DNA of 64,000 nucleotides from Spongiactinospora rosea (GTDB taxonomy: Bacteria; Actinomycetota; Actinomycetes; Streptosporangiales; Streptosporangiaceae), in contig NZ_QMEY01000023.1 of the NCBI RefSeq assembly GCF_003315795.1, positions 62,001-126,000 on the forward strand, read 5' to 3'. Below, in pieces: positions 15,792 to 24,181 of the stretch. The position numbers and the translations under genes are program-made. Each line of letters starts with the position of its first letter. Positions within the stretch are counted from its first letter, which is position 1. The notes under the pieces are model-generated. The model had not been told where the DNA came from. It saw only the letters and a list, made by a program, of their open reading frames with translations, and ran no database searches.

Positions 15792-18700
15792 TCAGGAGTA
15801 GATGGAGTCGAGGATGGTTTCGAGTTCGTGGTCGTGGGCGGCGTGGGAGCCGGTGGCCGGGGAGGAGTTGGGCTTGCGGGAGACCCGGTGGATCGGGCGG
15901 CCGCCCAAGGTGTCCGGGTTTTCGGCGAGCTTGAGGGTCAGGTACGGCCACGGGCCCATGTTGACCGGCTCGTCCTGGGCCCAGACCAGCTCCGCGTCGG
16001 CCGGGTAGCGGGACAGCTCCGCTTGGAGCTCGTCCGTCGGGAACGGGTACAGCCGCTCCAGGCGGACCAGCGCGACATCTTCGCTGCCGCGCTTGTCGCG
16101 GGCCGCCGCGAGGTCGTAGTAGACCCGGCCGGAGCTGAGCACGACCTTGCGGACCGCCCCCGCGTCCACCTTCGCGTCGCCGATGACCGGCTGGAAGGAG
16201 CCGGAGGTGAACTCGGCGGTGGGCGAACTGGCCGCCTTCGTCCGCAGCAGTGACTTCGGAGTGAAGATCACCAGCGGGCGACGGCGGTTGGACAGCACCT
16301 GCCAGCGCAGCAGGTGGAAGTAGTTCGCCGGGGTGGAGGGCTGCGCGACCGTCATGTTGTCCTGGGCGCAGAGCTGCAGGAACCGCTCGATCCTGGCGGA
16401 GGAGTGGTCAGGGCCCTGGCCCTCGTAGCCGTGCGGGAGCAGCAGCACCACGGAGGAGCGCTGACCCCACTTCTGCTCACCGGCCGCGATGAACTCGTCG
16501 ATGATCGTCTGCGCGCCGTTGACGAAGTCGCCGAACTGCGCCTCCCAGGCGACCAGCGCGTCCGGCCGGACGACGCTGTAGCCGTACTCGAAGCCCATCG
16601 CGGCGAACTCGCTCAGCAGCGAGTCGTAGACGTAGAACTTCGTGATGCCCTGGTTGAACGTCTTGAGCGGGGTGTGCTCCTCGCCGGTGACCCGGTCGAC
16701 CAGCACCGCGTGCCGCTGGCCGAACGTGCCGCGCCGGGAGTCCTGGCCGACCAGGCGCACCGGGTGGCCGTCGATCAGCAGCGACCCGAACGCCAGCGTC
16801 TCGCCCATCGCCCAGTCGATGGTCTCCTCGGCCACCATCTTGCCGCGGCGCTGGATGACCGGCGCCAGGCGCGGGTGGACGGTGAAGCCCTCCGGGAGGT
16901 TGAGCTGGGTCTCCACGACCCGCTTGACGGTCTCCTCGGTGATCGCCGTGCCGGTGTCGCCGTGCGACCACGGCACCACCTCCGGGTCGCTCGGCCGCGG
17001 GAACTCGCCGGTGTGCTCCTTGGCCGCCTCGCGGGTCTCGGTGAACGCCTGCTCCAGCCGCGCCTGGTAGTCGCGCAGCGCCTGCTCGGCCTCCTCCACC
17101 GTGATGTCGCCGCGGCCGATCAGCGCCTCGGTGTAGAGCTTCCTGGTGGACCGCTTGGCGTCGATCAGGTCGTACATCAGCGGCTGGGTGAAGCTCGGGT
17201 TGTCGGTCTCGTTGTGGCCGCGCCGGCGGTAGCAGACCAGGTCGATCACCACGTCCTTGCGGAACGCCTGGCGGTACTCGTAGGCCAGCCGCCCGACGCG
17301 CACGACCGCCTCCGGGTCGTCGCCGTTGACGTGGAAGATCGGCGCCTGGATCATCCGGGCGACGTCGGTGGCGTACACCGACGAGCGGGACGAGGCGGGC
17401 GAGGTGGTGAAGCCCACCTGGTTGTTGACCACGACGTGGACGGTGCCGCCGGTGCGGTAGCCGCGAAGCTGCGACAGGTGCAGCGTCTCGGCCACGACGC
17501 CCTGACCGGCGAACGCCGCGTCACCGTGGACCAGCAGCGGCAGCACGGTGAAGCCCTCTTCGCCGCGCTCCAGGATGTCCTGCTTGGCGCGGACGACGCC
17601 CTCCAGCACGGGGTCGACCGCCTCCAGGTGGGAGGGGTTGGCGACCACGGAGGTGACGATCTTCTGGCCGTCGGGGGACACGAAGTCGCCCGAGGAGCCC
17701 AGGTGGTACTTCACGTCGCCGGATCCGTGCGCGCTGCGCGGGTCGAGGTTGCCCTCGAACTCGCCGAAGATCTGCCCGTAGGACTTGCCGACGATGTTGG
17801 CCAGCACGTTGAGCCGCCCGCGGTGGGCCATGCCGATGACGACCTCGTCGAGGCCGTCGCCCGCCGCTTCGGAGATCACCGAGTCGAGCAGCGGGATCAG
17901 CGACTCGCCGCCCTCCAGCGAGAACCGCTTCTGGCCGACGAACTTGGTCTGCAGGAAGGTCTCGAACGCCTCGGCGGTGTTGAGCCTGCGCAGGATGTGG
18001 AGCTGCTCCTCGCGGTCGGGCTTGGCGTGCGGCTTTTCCACCCGCTCCTGGATCCAGGCTCGTTCCTCGGGGTTTTGGATGTGCATGTACTCGATGCCGG
18101 CGGTGCGGCAGTACGAGTCGCGCAGCACGCCCAGGATCTCGCGCAGCTTCATCAGCGGCCTGCCGCCGAACCCGCCGGTGGCGAACTCCCGCTCCAGGTC
18201 CCACAGCGTGAGCCCGTGCGACTGGATGTCCAGGTCGGGGTGCTTGCGCTGCATGTACTCAAGCGGGTCGGTCTCGGCCATCAGGTGACCGCGGACCCGG
18301 TAGGCGTGGATCAGCTCAAGGACCCTGGCCGACTTGGCCACGTCGTCGTCGTGGGTGGCCGAGATGTCGGGCACCCAGCGGACCGGCTCGTACGGGATGC
18401 GCAGGGCCTCGAAGATCTCGTCGTAGAACCCGTTGCCGCCGAGCAGCAGCGTGTGGATCCGGCGCAGGAACTCGCCGGACTGCGCGCCCTGGATGATCCG
18501 GTGGTCGTAGGTGCTGGTCAGCGTGATGACCTTGCTGACCGCCAGCCGGGCCAGCGTCTCGGTGGAGGCCCCCTGGTACTCGGCGGGGTACTCCATCGCG
18601 CCGACGCCGATGATCGTGCCCTGGCCGGGCATCAGCCGCGGCACCGAGTGGACGGTGCCGATGGTGCCCGGGTTGGTCAGGCTGATCGTGGTGCCCGCGA

Positions 18701-19487
18701 AGTCGTCGATGGCCAGCTTGCCGTTGCGGGCCTTGCGGACGATCTCCTCGTACGCCATCCAGAACTGCCGGAAGTCCATGCCCTCGGCGGACTTGATGGA
18801 CGGCACCAGAAGCTGACGGGTGCCGTCGGACTTCTGGACGTCGATGGCCAGGCCCAGCCCGACGTGCTCCGGCTTGACCAGCACCGGCTTGCCGTCGACC
18901 TCGGCGTAGGAGTGGTTCATGTCGGGCATCTCGGCGAGCGCCTTGACGACCGCGAAGCCGATCAGGTGGGTGAAGGAGACCTTCCCGCCGCGACCGCGCG
19001 ACAGGTGGTTGTTGATCACGATCCGGTTGTCGACGAGCAACTTGGCCGGGACCGCCCGCACGCTGGTGGCGGTCGGGACGGCCAGGGAGGACTCCATGTT
19101 GGTGACCGTGCGCGCGGCGGCGCCGCGCAGACGGATCTCCTCGGCGCCTTCGGGCACCGGGGCGGACTGCTTGCCCGCGGGCTCCTTGGGGGCCACCTTC
19201 GCGGGTGCTTCCTTCGCTTGCGCTGGGGACTTCGCCGGTGCGGGAGCGGGCGCCGCCGGAGCGGCAGGTTGTGCGGACGGAGCCGTGGTGGCCCCGTTCG
19301 CGGTGGTGGGGGCCGCCGGGGTCGCCCGGCTCGGCCCGTAGTCAGGGTTGTAGTCAGCGAAGAAGTTCCACCAGGCGCGGTCCACTGACTCGGGGTCCTG
19401 GAGATACTTCTGGTACAGCTCGTCGACAAGCCACTCGTTTTGCCCGAAGCTTGCCAGCGGGTTAGACCGCGACGACTCAGACGACAC
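15792..19487 (-). CDS. kgd: Multifunctional 2-oxoglutarate dehydrogenase E1 / succinyltransferase-like protein Kgd
   Basis: A protein of about 1,231 residues in the TCA cycle. It converts 2-oxoglutarate with thiamine diphosphate and passes succinyl groups on; this actinobacterial form fuses an E2-like acyltransferase to E1 and lacks a lipoyl domain. Seen in order: N-terminal FGQNEWLVDELY, an Ala/Pro linker (about 60-115), an acyltransferase core ending TYDHRIIQGAQSGEF (about 120-345), and the E1 domain with GMAHRGRLNVLANIVGK, the ThDP motif GDAAFAGQG to VNNQVGFTT, and C-terminal EPVNMGPW. I prefer GTG 19487 (SSESSRSNPLASFG start); a TTG at 19550 would add 21 residues. Monocistronic with its own terminator. 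Confidence 0.95.
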   Translation of the reverse strand: MSSESSRSNPLASFGQNEWLVDELYQKYLQDPESVDRAWWNFFADYNPDYGPSRATPAAPTTANGATTAPSAQPAAPAAPAPAPAKSPAQAKEAPAKVAPKEPAGKQSAPVPEGAEEIRLRGAAARTVTNMESSLAVPTATSVRAVPAKLLVDNRIVINNHLSRGRGGKVSFTHLIGFAVVKALAEMPDMNHSYAEVDGKPVLVKPEHVGLGLAIDVQKSDGTRQLLVPSIKSAEGMDFRQFWMAYEEIVRKARNGKLAIDDFAGTTISLTNPGTIGTVHSVPRLMPGQGTIIGVGAMEYPAEYQGASTETLARLAVSKVITLTSTYDHRIIQGAQSGEFLRRIHTLLLGGNGFYDEIFEALRIPYEPVRWVPDISATHDDDVAKSARVLELIHAYRVRGHLMAETDPLEYMQRKHPDLDIQSHGLTLWDLEREFATGGFGGRPLMKLREILGVLRDSYCRTAGIEYMHIQNPEERAWIQERVEKPHAKPDREEQLHILRRLNTAEAFETFLQTKFVGQKRFSLEGGESLIPLLDSVISEAAGDGLDEVVIGMAHRGRLNVLANIVGKSYGQIFGEFEGNLDPRSAHGSGDVKYHLGSSGDFVSPDGQKIVTSVVANPSHLEAVDPVLEGVVRAKQDILERGEEGFTVLPLLVHGDAAFAGQGVVAETLHLSQLRGYRTGGTVHVVVNNQVGFTTSPASSRSSVYATDVARMIQAPIFHVNGDDPEAVVRVGRLAYEYRQAFRKDVVIDLVCYRRRGHNETDNPSFTQPLMYDLIDAKRSTRKLYTEALIGRGDITVEEAEQALRDYQARLEQAFTETREAAKEHTGEFPRPSDPEVVPWSHGDTGTAITEETVKRVVETQLNLPEGFTVHPRLAPVIQRRGKMVAEETIDWAMGETLAFGSLLIDGHPVRLVGQDSRRGTFGQRHAVLVDRVTGEEHTPLKTFNQGITKFYVYDSLLSEFAAMGFEYGYSVVRPDALVAWEAQFGDFVNGAQTIIDEFIAAGEQKWGQRSSVVLLLPHGYEGQGPDHSSARIERFLQLCAQDNMTVAQPSTPANYFHLLRWQVLSNRRRPLVIFTPKSLLRTKAASSPTAEFTSGSFQPVIGDAKVDAGAVRKVVLSSGRVYYDLAAARDKRGSEDVALVRLERLYPFPTDELQAELSRYPADAELVWAQDEPVNMGPWPYLTLKLAENPDTLGGRPIHRVSRKPNSSPATGSHAAHDHELETILDSIYS

Positions 19488-19689
19488 GGCGGAAATCGCC
19501 CTCTTCCGCAGATCGGCGTTGATGTAGTTGATGAAAGAGATCCTGTTCAAGGTTACTCGCCCATAACGGCGGAAGATGCAGCCCCGAGACAGCTCACAGG
19601 GCCGATCCTCCCAGGACGCCCCGAAGTCGTCACACGAAGGTAGTCAGTCCGGGCGGTACCCACCTGGTCACCCGCTCGTTAGAGGGATG

Positions 19690-20367
19690 TCACCCCATGG
19701 TAAGCAACCGCGTTTCGGTGCGCGCATCCGGGGCGATCTGGTCCAGCAGCGAGGTCAGCTCGCGCCCGGCGGCCTCCAGCTCGTCGAGCCGCATCGGGGC
19801 GAGCCGTTCCAGGATGAACAGCGCGTCGGTGGTCTCCTCGGTGATCCGGGTGCGCACGCACTGCCGCCAGTTCCAGCGGCGGCAGGTGACGCCCTGGTCG
19901 TCGCGCCAGACGACCTCGCCGATCTCGGGGTGGTCGGTGACCTCCTCGCCCGCGGCCGTGGTGTCGAACGGCTCGTCGCCCTGCGCCCTGACCAGCCGCG
20001 CGGGGCCGATGTAGTGGGAGATGTCCTCACCGCCGATGGGCAGCGCGTGCGCGACGCTGATCGCGTTGTAGGCGTCGACCACGAGGTTGATCTCCGGAAG
20101 CTGGACCCGCCTGATCAGCGCGTCCACCGAGGGGCGGGTGCGCTGCGGCTTGGCGCCGAAGGCGCGGTACGCCGACCGCCACGCCTCGATCCGCTCGTGC
20201 TCGGGGCCCACCGCGCGGCCGGCGGCGTCGGTCAGCCAGGCCCGCGATCGGTCATCGGACGGGCCGTTGCGCAGGCCGCGCACGGTCATCAGTAGTACGG
20301 CGAAGTCCGGCCGCAGCTCGCGTACGGCGTCGTCGATCCACACGTCCTCAATTCGCACCCGCCTCAC
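19690..20367 (-). CDS. B3/B4 tRNA-binding-domain protein
   Basis: A 225-residue protein related to the B3/B4 domain of the phenylalanyl-tRNA synthetase beta chain, found free-standing in many bacteria and sometimes implicated in editing or amino-acid binding. Motifs: NLVVDAYNAISVAHALPIGG (about residues 93-112), DHPEIGEVVWRDDQGVTCRR and WNWRQC, and TTDALFILERLAP near the C-terminus, which are typical of this stand-alone family. Start at GTG 20367; GTG three codons later is an alternative. It is divergent from the ArsR-MFS operon and not obviously linked to kgd. Confidence 0.82.
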   Translation of the reverse strand: MRRVRIEDVWIDDAVRELRPDFAVLLMTVRGLRNGPSDDRSRAWLTDAAGRAVGPEHERIEAWRSAYRAFGAKPQRTRPSVDALIRRVQLPEINLVVDAYNAISVAHALPIGGEDISHYIGPARLVRAQGDEPFDTTAAGEEVTDHPEIGEVVWRDDQGVTCRRWNWRQCVRTRITEETTDALFILERLAPMRLDELEAAGRELTSLLDQIAPDARTETRLLTMG

Positions 20368-20476
20368 TCTAGCGACGGCGCAACCGATCTGAACCGTTCG
20401 CGCTCCGCGCGCGTACTCACGTACGGGCCCGTCGGCCGCCGATCAGGGGACGGCCGACGGGCGGGGCACCCGCGAA

Positions 20477-20516
20477 AGACCGCAAATGAAGCTTTGCAAA
20501 GCTTCATTTGCGGTCT
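20477..20516. promoter_or_regulatory. 40-bp perfect palindrome, probable ArsR operator
   Basis: The left half AGACCGCAAATGAAGCTTTG is the exact reverse complement of the right half, with no loop or mismatch. It ends 11 bp before the ATG of the ArsR-type gene. Inner palindromes (AAGCTTTGCAAAGCTT) are nested. Most simply it is the autoregulatory operator of the ArsR-MFS operon, but 40 bp of perfect symmetry is unusually long. Confidence 0.75.
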
Positions 20517-20527
20517 ACGCTCCTGCC

Positions 20528-21121
20528 ATGCGAGACTCCTTCCGGGTCACCGATCCGCGCACCCTCAAGGCCGTCGCCCACCCACTGCGCCTGCGCTTGC
20601 TCAGCCTGCTGCGCACCGACGGCCCCGCCACCGCCTCCGAGCTGGCCCGCAGGGTCGCGGAAAGCTCCGGCCTCACCAGCTACCACCTGCGCGAACTCGC
20701 CAAGTACGACTTCATAGAAGAAGACCCCGACCAGCGCGACGCCCGCGAGCGACGCTGGCGGGCCGTGCATCGCTACCTCTCCTGGGACAACGCCGAGATG
20801 GCCGCCACCGAGGAGGGGCGGGCGGCGGTGGCTGCCATCCGGCAGCGTCAGATCGAGCTGCTGATCCGGTCCAACGAGGAGTTCGAGGCGCAGGCGGCGA
20901 CCTGGAGCGCTGCGTGGATCGAGGCCGCGGGGATCAGCGACGACGTCGTCCGGCTGACCCCGGCCACGCTCACCGAGCTGTACCGGCGGTGGGAGGACGT
21001 CCTGCGCGAACTCGCGGCCCGCGACGCCGCCGACCCCGCGGCCGAACAGGTCGTGATCCACTACTCCGCCTTCCCGAGACGGCCCGCCCCGGCCGAAGAG
21101 CTGGAAGGCCCGGCCGAGTGA
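20528..21121 (+). CDS. ArsR-family winged-helix regulator (HTH_20 type)
   Basis: A 197-residue regulator: LKAVAHPLRLRLLSLLRTDG, then TASELARRVAESSGLTSYHL forming the winged helix-turn-helix (residues 10-75), followed by a C-terminal helical part. No metal-binding Cys motif (ELCVCDL) is present, so it probably senses something other than metal ions. The ATG at 20528 is chosen because the domain starts there; an in-frame ATG at 20486 lies inside the palindrome. Its stop overlaps the GTG of the MFS gene (GTGA), so both are translated together and probably regulated by the 40-bp palindrome. Confidence 0.87.
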   Translation: MRDSFRVTDPRTLKAVAHPLRLRLLSLLRTDGPATASELARRVAESSGLTSYHLRELAKYDFIEEDPDQRDARERRWRAVHRYLSWDNAEMAATEEGRAAVAAIRQRQIELLIRSNEEFEAQAATWSAAWIEAAGISDDVVRLTPATLTELYRRWEDVLRELAARDAADPAAEQVVIHYSAFPRRPAPAEELEGPAE

Positions 21122-22374
21122 ACCCCGTTTCCGCGCGCCGCCGCTACGCGCTGGTGAGCGCGCTGACCTGGTTACCCCCCGGCCTGATGATGGCCCCGCT
21201 GGTACTGCTGATGGCGGGCCGCGGGCTCGGCGTCGCGCAGATCGGCGCCGTAATGGGCCTTTACGGCCTCACCGTCGTGGTCCTGGAGCTGCCCACCGGC
21301 GGACTGTCCGACGTCATCGGCAGGCGTACGGTGCTGGCCGCCTCAGGGGCGTTCAGCGCCGCCGCCTACACGGTGCTGGTGCTGGCCCATTCGCTGCCGA
21401 TGTTCATGCTGGGCTGCGCGCTGAAGGGCGTCGCCAGGGCGCTGTCCAGCGGTCCGGCGCAGGCGTGGTACGTCGACACGCTGCACGCCGCCGAGGGCCG
21501 GGACGCCGACCTGAAGCCCGGCCTGGCCCGTGGTGAGGCGATGGGCTCGATCGCGCTGTGCGCGGGGGTGGTGACCGGGGGACTGCTGCCGCTCGGCCTG
21601 TCCTCGGTGGTCGCCGAGCCGCTGGCCGCGCCCCTGGTTCTGGCCGGGGTGGCGTCCGTGCTGCTGCTGACGGTGGTGCTGGTCGCGCTGCCCGAGCCGC
21701 CGCGCGAACGGCTGGGCCTGGGCGAGGTGCTGCGCGGGGTGCCGCTGTCGATCCGCACGGGCGTCGGGGTGGCGGTCAGAGACGGCGTGCTGGCCCGGAT
21801 GCTCGGCGTCAGCGCGGCGGCGGGCATCGCGCTGTGCTCGATCGAACTGCTGACGCCGATCCGGCTCGGCGAACTGACGGGAGGCGCGGGCAGCACCGCC
21901 TACGGCATGGTCGCGGCGGTGGGCTTCGCGGCGAGCGCGGCGGGCAACGCGCTGGCCCCGGCCTTCGCGCGGATCGCGGGCGGTTCGATCCGCGGGGCGA
22001 GGGCCGGTGCGGTGGTCACGGTACTGGCGCTCGGCGGCCTCGCCGCCTCCACGGCGCTGCCCGGTCCGGCCGGCGTGGCCGCCACGGCGGGCGCGTACCT
22101 GGTCATGTTCGTCGGGCTGTCGGCGGCCACGCTGCTGCACGTCGAGATCATGCACGGCCGGGTGGAGTCCGCCCAGCGGGCCACGCTGCTGTCGGTGGAC
22201 TCGCTGGCCCTCCAGCTCGGCGGCTTCCTGGCGAACGTCGGCCTCGGCTGGCTGGCCGGGCGGGTGGGCATCGGCGCGGCCTGGGCGGTGGCGAGCGGGC
22301 TGATGCTGCTGTCCACGCTGCTGTATCCGCGCACCCGCGCGGTTCTCGCCGTCGCCCCGGGCCGCGCGCCCTGA
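21118..22374 (+). CDS. MFS transporter
   Basis: A 418-residue major facilitator with about 12 membrane helices. The family's cytoplasmic loop signature between helices 2 and 3 reads GGLSDVIGRRTVLAASG, and helix 1 begins LVSALTWLPPGLMMAPLVLL. It is the second gene of an ArsR-controlled pair, an arrangement typical of drug or metabolite efflux. Start is GTG 21118 overlapping the regulator stop. Substrate unknown. Confidence 0.87.
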   Translation: MNPVSARRRYALVSALTWLPPGLMMAPLVLLMAGRGLGVAQIGAVMGLYGLTVVVLELPTGGLSDVIGRRTVLAASGAFSAAAYTVLVLAHSLPMFMLGCALKGVARALSSGPAQAWYVDTLHAAEGRDADLKPGLARGEAMGSIALCAGVVTGGLLPLGLSSVVAEPLAAPLVLAGVASVLLLTVVLVALPEPPRERLGLGEVLRGVPLSIRTGVGVAVRDGVLARMLGVSAAAGIALCSIELLTPIRLGELTGGAGSTAYGMVAAVGFAASAAGNALAPAFARIAGGSIRGARAGAVVTVLALGGLAASTALPGPAGVAATAGAYLVMFVGLSAATLLHVEIMHGRVESAQRATLLSVDSLALQLGGFLANVGLGWLAGRVGIGAAWAVASGLMLLSTLLYPRTRAVLAVAPGRAP

Positions 22375-22389
22375 TAGAACTTTGTTCTA
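22375..22389. promoter_or_regulatory. TAGAAC-N3-GTTCTA dyad upstream of MBL-fold hydrolase
   Basis: TAGAACTTTGTTCTA is a 15-bp inverted repeat 25 bp before the hydrolase start. The half-sites equal those of KstR-type TetR operators (TAGAAC..GTTCTA), but the spacer is 3 nt rather than 2. A KstR-like regulator is encoded at the right end of the window. Confidence 0.5.
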
Positions 22390-22414
22390 GGCGGTCGGCC
22401 GAGAGGAGCCCCGA

Positions 22415-23467
22415 ATGCGAATGGTCACGCCGGTGAACGCGGCGCAGCGCGAGGCGTGGCGCGGGGGCGGGTTACCGGAGGTCGAGCGGGTACGGCCGGG
22501 CCTGTGGTCGATCCCGGTCCCGCTGCCCCTGGACTCGCTGCGCTATGTCCTGGTCTATGCGCTCGAACTCCCGGACGGCGTGGCGATCATCGACGCCGGA
22601 TGGGACACCGAGGACGCCTACCAGGGCCTGGCGGGCGGCCTGGCGACCGCCGGGTACGCGATCACGGACGTGCGTGCCGTACTGGTCACGCACGTCCACC
22701 TCGACCACTACGGGCTGGCGGGCCGGGTGCGCGAGGAGTCCGGGGCGTGGATCGGCCTGCACCCGGCGGACGCCCGGCTCCTGGAAGGCCATGACGGGAC
22801 GATCGACGGGCTGATCGCGGGCGAGCAGGCACTCCTGGCCCGCTGCGGAGCGCCGCCGATGACGTCCGAGTCGACGGCCGGCGTCGCCGCGATGATCAGG
22901 CGGTTCGTCGCGCAACCGGCCCCGGACCGGCTGATCGAGGACGGCGAGCCGATCGGCCTGCCCGGCTGGGACCTGCGGGCGCGCTGGACCCCCGGCCACT
23001 CGCCCGGCCACCTGTGCTTCGTGGACGGCGAGCGGCGGCTGCTCTTCTCCGGCGACCACGTACTGGCCAAGATCACCCCGATCGTGGCGGTACGTCCTCA
23101 GGCGCCCGCCAACCCGCTCGCCGACTACCTGGACTCCCTGGCCGAGGTACGCGGATGGGACGTGGAGGAGGTGCTGCCCGCGCACGAGTACCGGTTCAGG
23201 GAGCTGGCCGACCGGGTGGAGGACGTCATGGCCCACCACGGCGAACGGCTCGGCGAGATCGAGGCGGTGCTCGCGGGCGCGGACGGGATGAGCTGCTGGA
23301 AGGCGGCGACCCGGCTGACCTGGTCGCGGCCCTGGGAGTCCATCCCGGAGTTCATGCGGCGGGGCGCCAACAACGAGACGCTGGCGCACCTGGTCTGGCT
23401 GGAGGCCAGGGGACGGGCCCGGCGGGTCCCAGGGGAGCCCGATCTGTGGTTCCCGGTTTCCCGATAA
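22415..23467 (+). CDS. MBL-fold metallo-hydrolase
   Basis: A 350-residue metallo-beta-lactamase-fold enzyme. Metal ligands: THVHLDHYG (HxHxDH, about residues 92-98), TPGHSPGHL (about 195), SGDHVL (about 217) and a final LPAHEY (about 258). The C-terminal helical extension (LTWSRPWESIPEFM) is like that of the glyoxalase II-like/acyl-CoA thioesterase-like subgroup annotated MBL fold metallo-hydrolase. ATG 22415 is preceded by GAGAGGAG. Many such genes in actinomycetes belong to lipid or sterol catabolism regulons; the operator-like dyad upstream is consistent with that but is not proof. Confidence 0.85.
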   Translation: MRMVTPVNAAQREAWRGGGLPEVERVRPGLWSIPVPLPLDSLRYVLVYALELPDGVAIIDAGWDTEDAYQGLAGGLATAGYAITDVRAVLVTHVHLDHYGLAGRVREESGAWIGLHPADARLLEGHDGTIDGLIAGEQALLARCGAPPMTSESTAGVAAMIRRFVAQPAPDRLIEDGEPIGLPGWDLRARWTPGHSPGHLCFVDGERRLLFSGDHVLAKITPIVAVRPQAPANPLADYLDSLAEVRGWDVEEVLPAHEYRFRELADRVEDVMAHHGERLGEIEAVLAGADGMSCWKAATRLTWSRPWESIPEFMRRGANNETLAHLVWLEARGRARRVPGEPDLWFPVSR

Positions 23468-23482
23468 AGCCAGTAGGAAATA

Positions 23483-23511
23483 TTGACTTTCCCGGGTGTG
23501 CTGCGTAACTT
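23483..23511 (+). promoter_or_regulatory. Promoter of the FMN-reductase unit (leaderless)
   Basis: TTGACT (23483-23488), 17-nt spacer, TAACTT (23506-23511), and the ATG of the small gene 7 nt later. The transcript should start at or next to the A of the ATG. GGAAATATTGACTTTCC around the -35 box has partial dyad symmetry and could bind a regulator. Confidence 0.7.
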
Positions 23512-23518
23512 GTCCGGT

Positions 23519-23623
23519 ATGGACCAGACGGGCACGCCCGAGCAGTCGGTGTACGAAGGCGACCGCCACTGGTACGACCTTCCCGAAGACGACCTCGAAC
23601 TCGAGGCGGAGGTGGTGGCATGA
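23519..23623 (+). CDS. 34-residue peptide upstream of FMN reductase
   Basis: MDQTGTPEQSVYEGDRHWYD then LPEDDLELEAEVVA, an acidic small protein. Support comes from the perfectly placed leaderless promoter, and from the 4-bp ATGA overlap with the FMN reductase gene, which implies translational coupling. No signal peptide and no known family. It may be a small accessory protein, or a leader whose translation sets expression of the reductase. Too short for similarity-based confidence. Confidence 0.6.
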   Translation: MDQTGTPEQSVYEGDRHWYDLPEDDLELEAEVVA

Positions 23624-24141
23624 CGGTGGTCGCCCTGGTGGGCAACCCCCGGGCCGGGTCGCGCACGCACGGGGTCGCGGTGGCGGCGGCCGAAGCCGTG
23701 CGTGCTCGGCTCGGCCGCGCGGACCCCCCCGAGGTGGTGGATCTGTCCGCGCTCACCTCCGTGGTGCTCTCCCCCGAACCGTCCGCGGGTCTGGAGATCG
23801 CTCTGGAACTGGTCACGAGCGCCGATGCGCTGGTGGTGGTCAGCCCGACGTACAAGGCGACCTACACCGGGCTGCTCAAGGCGTTCCTGGACCGGCTCCC
23901 CGGCGGCGCGCTGCGCGGCAAGGCCGCGCTCCCGCTGCTGGTGATGGGCGATCCGCGGCACGCGCTCGCGGTGGAACTGCACCTTCGTCCGCTGCTGCTC
24001 GAACTCGGCGCGTTCGTGCCCACACCGGGGCTCGCCGTGCTGGAATCACGTCTGCCGGATCTCGGCGACGTGATCGGCGACTGGGCCGACAAGGTGGCGC
24101 CTCAGGTGGAGGCGGTGACGCGCGGGGTCGTGGCCACCTGA
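23620..24141 (+). CDS. NADPH-dependent FMN reductase (SsuE/MsuE-like)
   Basis: A 173-residue flavodoxin-fold reductase. VALVGNPRAGSRTHGVAVAA at the N-terminus is the FMN phosphate-binding loop (GxPxxxSRT variant); VVVSPTYKATYTGLLKAFLD (about 73-92) is the family signature near the flavin ring. Such enzymes supply reduced FMN to two-component monooxygenases, typically alkanesulfonate or dimethylsulfone monooxygenases. No monooxygenase partner is encoded next to it; the decayed LLM-class gene at 15 kb is not contiguous. Translationally coupled to the 34-residue gene. Confidence 0.85.
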   Translation: MTVVALVGNPRAGSRTHGVAVAAAEAVRARLGRADPPEVVDLSALTSVVLSPEPSAGLEIALELVTSADALVVVSPTYKATYTGLLKAFLDRLPGGALRGKAALPLLVMGDPRHALAVELHLRPLLLELGAFVPTPGLAVLESRLPDLGDVIGDWADKVAPQVEAVTRGVVAT

Positions 24142-24181
24142 GGCCGCCACCTGACCTGGTACGGCCGGCTGCGCCGCACCG

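Noticed and set aside
16314..19388. Long open frame on the plus strand opposite kgd
   Set aside because: It is antisense to a clearly conserved gene, is full of Val, Arg, Gly and Asp runs produced by GC-rich third positions, and shows no motif.
20477..20516. Attachment site or terminator interpretation of the 40-bp palindrome
   Set aside because: It lies at a promoter immediately before a regulator start, there is no integrase nearby, and no gene ends there.
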